A DNA stretch of 6,585 nucleotides from an uncultured Actinomycetes bacterium (GTDB taxonomy: Bacteria; Actinomycetota; Acidimicrobiia; Acidimicrobiales; Acidimicrobilacustridaceae), in contig CAMFLJ010000217.1 in NCBI GenBank assembly GCA_945957335.1, positions 1 to 6,585 of the forward strand. Reading direction: 5' to 3'. A program made the translations under genes and the position numbers. Position 1 is the first letter of the stretch. Every line of letters begins with the position of its first letter. A model generated the notes under the pieces. The model made no database searches, was not told the DNA's origin, and was given only the letters and a program-made list of their open reading frames with translations. This document shows, one piece after another, positions 5,881 through 6,585 of this stretch.

Positions 5881-6585
5881 TCAGTGACCCATCCCGACGC
5901 CCTGGGACTTCTGGAGGTTCTTGCCCTCGGTCTGCAGCGCCGGGGCGACCATGACCTCGGCCTTCTGGAACTCCTTCACGGTCTCGTAGCCGCAGGTGGC
6001 CATCGAGGTGCGCAGGGCGCCGAAGAGGTTCATGCGGCCGTCGTTCTCGTGGGCCGGCCCGCAGAGGACCTCCTCGAGGGTGCCGCGGACGTTGGTCTTC
6101 ACACGGGCGCCGCGGGGCAGCGTGGGGTGGAAGGTGGCCATGCCCCAGTGGTAGCCCCGGCCCGGAGCCTCGTGGGTGGCGGCCAGCGGCGAGCCGATCA
6201 TGACGGCGTCGGCGCCGCAGACGATGGCCTTGGCGATGTCGCCGCCGGTGCCCATGCCGCCGTCGGCGATGACCTGGCAGTAGACGCCGGTCTCGTCGAG
6301 GTGGCGCATGCGGGCGGCGCGGGCGTCGGCGATCGCGGTGGCCTGGGGCACGCCGATGCCGAGCACGCCGCGGGTGGTGCAGGCGTGGCCGGGGCCGACG
6401 CCCACGAGCACGCCGGCGGCACCGGTGCGCATGAGGTGGAGGGCGGCCTGGTAGCTGGCGCAGCCACCGACGATCACGGGGATGTCGAGCTCACGGACGA
6501 AGCGCTTGAGGTTCAGCGGCTCGACGGTCTTGGAGACGTGCTCGGCGGAGACGACGGAGCCCTGCAAGACGAGCACGTCGAGCTC
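5881..6585 (-). CDS. guaB3: GuaB3 family IMP dehydrogenase-related protein, 5' partial
   Basis: The C-terminal 234 residues of a GuaB3-type protein (TIGR01304 group, usually about 370-390 residues); the N-terminal part lies beyond the right edge. The frame stays open to base 6585 (Glu-Leu-Asp before the GTG at 6576), so that GTG is internal. Numbering from the window edge: VIVGGCASYQAALHLMRTGA (37-56) is a barrel strand and helix; GPGHACTTRG (64-73) holds Cys69, matching the IMP dehydrogenase/GMP reductase catalytic Cys loop; IADGGMGTGGDIAKA (106-120) carries the IMP-binding Asp108; GADAVMIGSPLA (124-135) follows, then the GuaB3-like YHWGMATFHPTLPRGA (145-160) and GPAHENDGRMNLFGALRTSM (176-195). 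Cyanobacterial GuaB3 has been reported to have IMP dehydrogenase activity, while I know of no settled role in Actinobacteria; these genomes usually also carry a canonical CBS-domain IMP dehydrogenase. It sits 3 bases upstream of guaA, which suggests a shared mRNA and a role in guanine nucleotide balance. Confidence 0.95.
   Translation of the reverse strand, partial: ELDVLVLQGSVVSAEHVSKTVEPLNLKRFVRELDIPVIVGGCASYQAALHLMRTGAAGVLVGVGPGHACTTRGVLGIGVPQATAIADARAARMRHLDETGVYCQVIADGGMGTGGDIAKAIVCGADAVMIGSPLAATHEAPGRGYHWGMATFHPTLPRGARVKTNVRGTLEEVLCGPAHENDGRMNLFGALRTSMATCGYETVKEFQKAEVMVAPALQTEGKNLQKSQGVGMGH

Overview
The window is very GC-rich (about 70% or more by eye, not counted), with codons ending almost always in G or C and several GTG starts. 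Its gene content points to a high-GC actinobacterium: an F420-type luciferase-like oxidoreductase, a short-chain dehydrogenase with the hallmarks of the mycofactocin-coupled group, and the actinobacterial/cyanobacterial IMP dehydrogenase paralogue GuaB3 beside guaA. Acidimicrobiia or a related uncultured lineage is plausible, but that is inference. The first 46 bases are not genomic. They are an Illumina Nextera adapter (end of P7, an 8-base index, the Read 2 primer and the 19-base Tn5 mosaic end), so the window starts at an assembly edge and the biological sequence begins at base 47.

Layout: (1) 47-693, plus strand, an unrecognised protein whose true 5' end is uncertain because of the adapter junction. 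(2) 701-1498, minus strand, a complete dienelactone hydrolase family protein. (3) 1499-1613, a short divergent promoter region. (4) 1614-3428, plus strand, a two-gene unit: mycofactocin-coupled-type SDR, then, after 24 bases, an LLM-class F420-dependent oxidoreductase. (5) 3425-6585, minus strand, a compact four-gene run read in the order guaB3 (5' end cut by the window), guaA, a SRPBCC-fold protein and a small four-helix membrane protein. The last gene of the run converges on the LLM gene with overlapping stop codons.

How the genes fit together: guaB3 and guaA belong to guanine nucleotide synthesis; GuaA converts XMP to GMP and sits 3 bases downstream of guaB3. The SRPBCC and membrane genes follow with 25-base gaps and are probably co-transcribed, with unknown roles. 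The hydrolase, SDR and LLM genes form a divergent cluster that looks like an accessory oxidation or degradation locus using the actinobacterial redox cofactors mycofactocin and F420; the substrate cannot be read from the sequence. No tRNA, rRNA, CRISPR array, insertion sequence, integrase or long repeat was seen. There is no gene-free stretch over 300 bases. I did not find a clearly new multi-gene system; the strongest unusual signal is the sequencing adapter and the false reading frames it creates.
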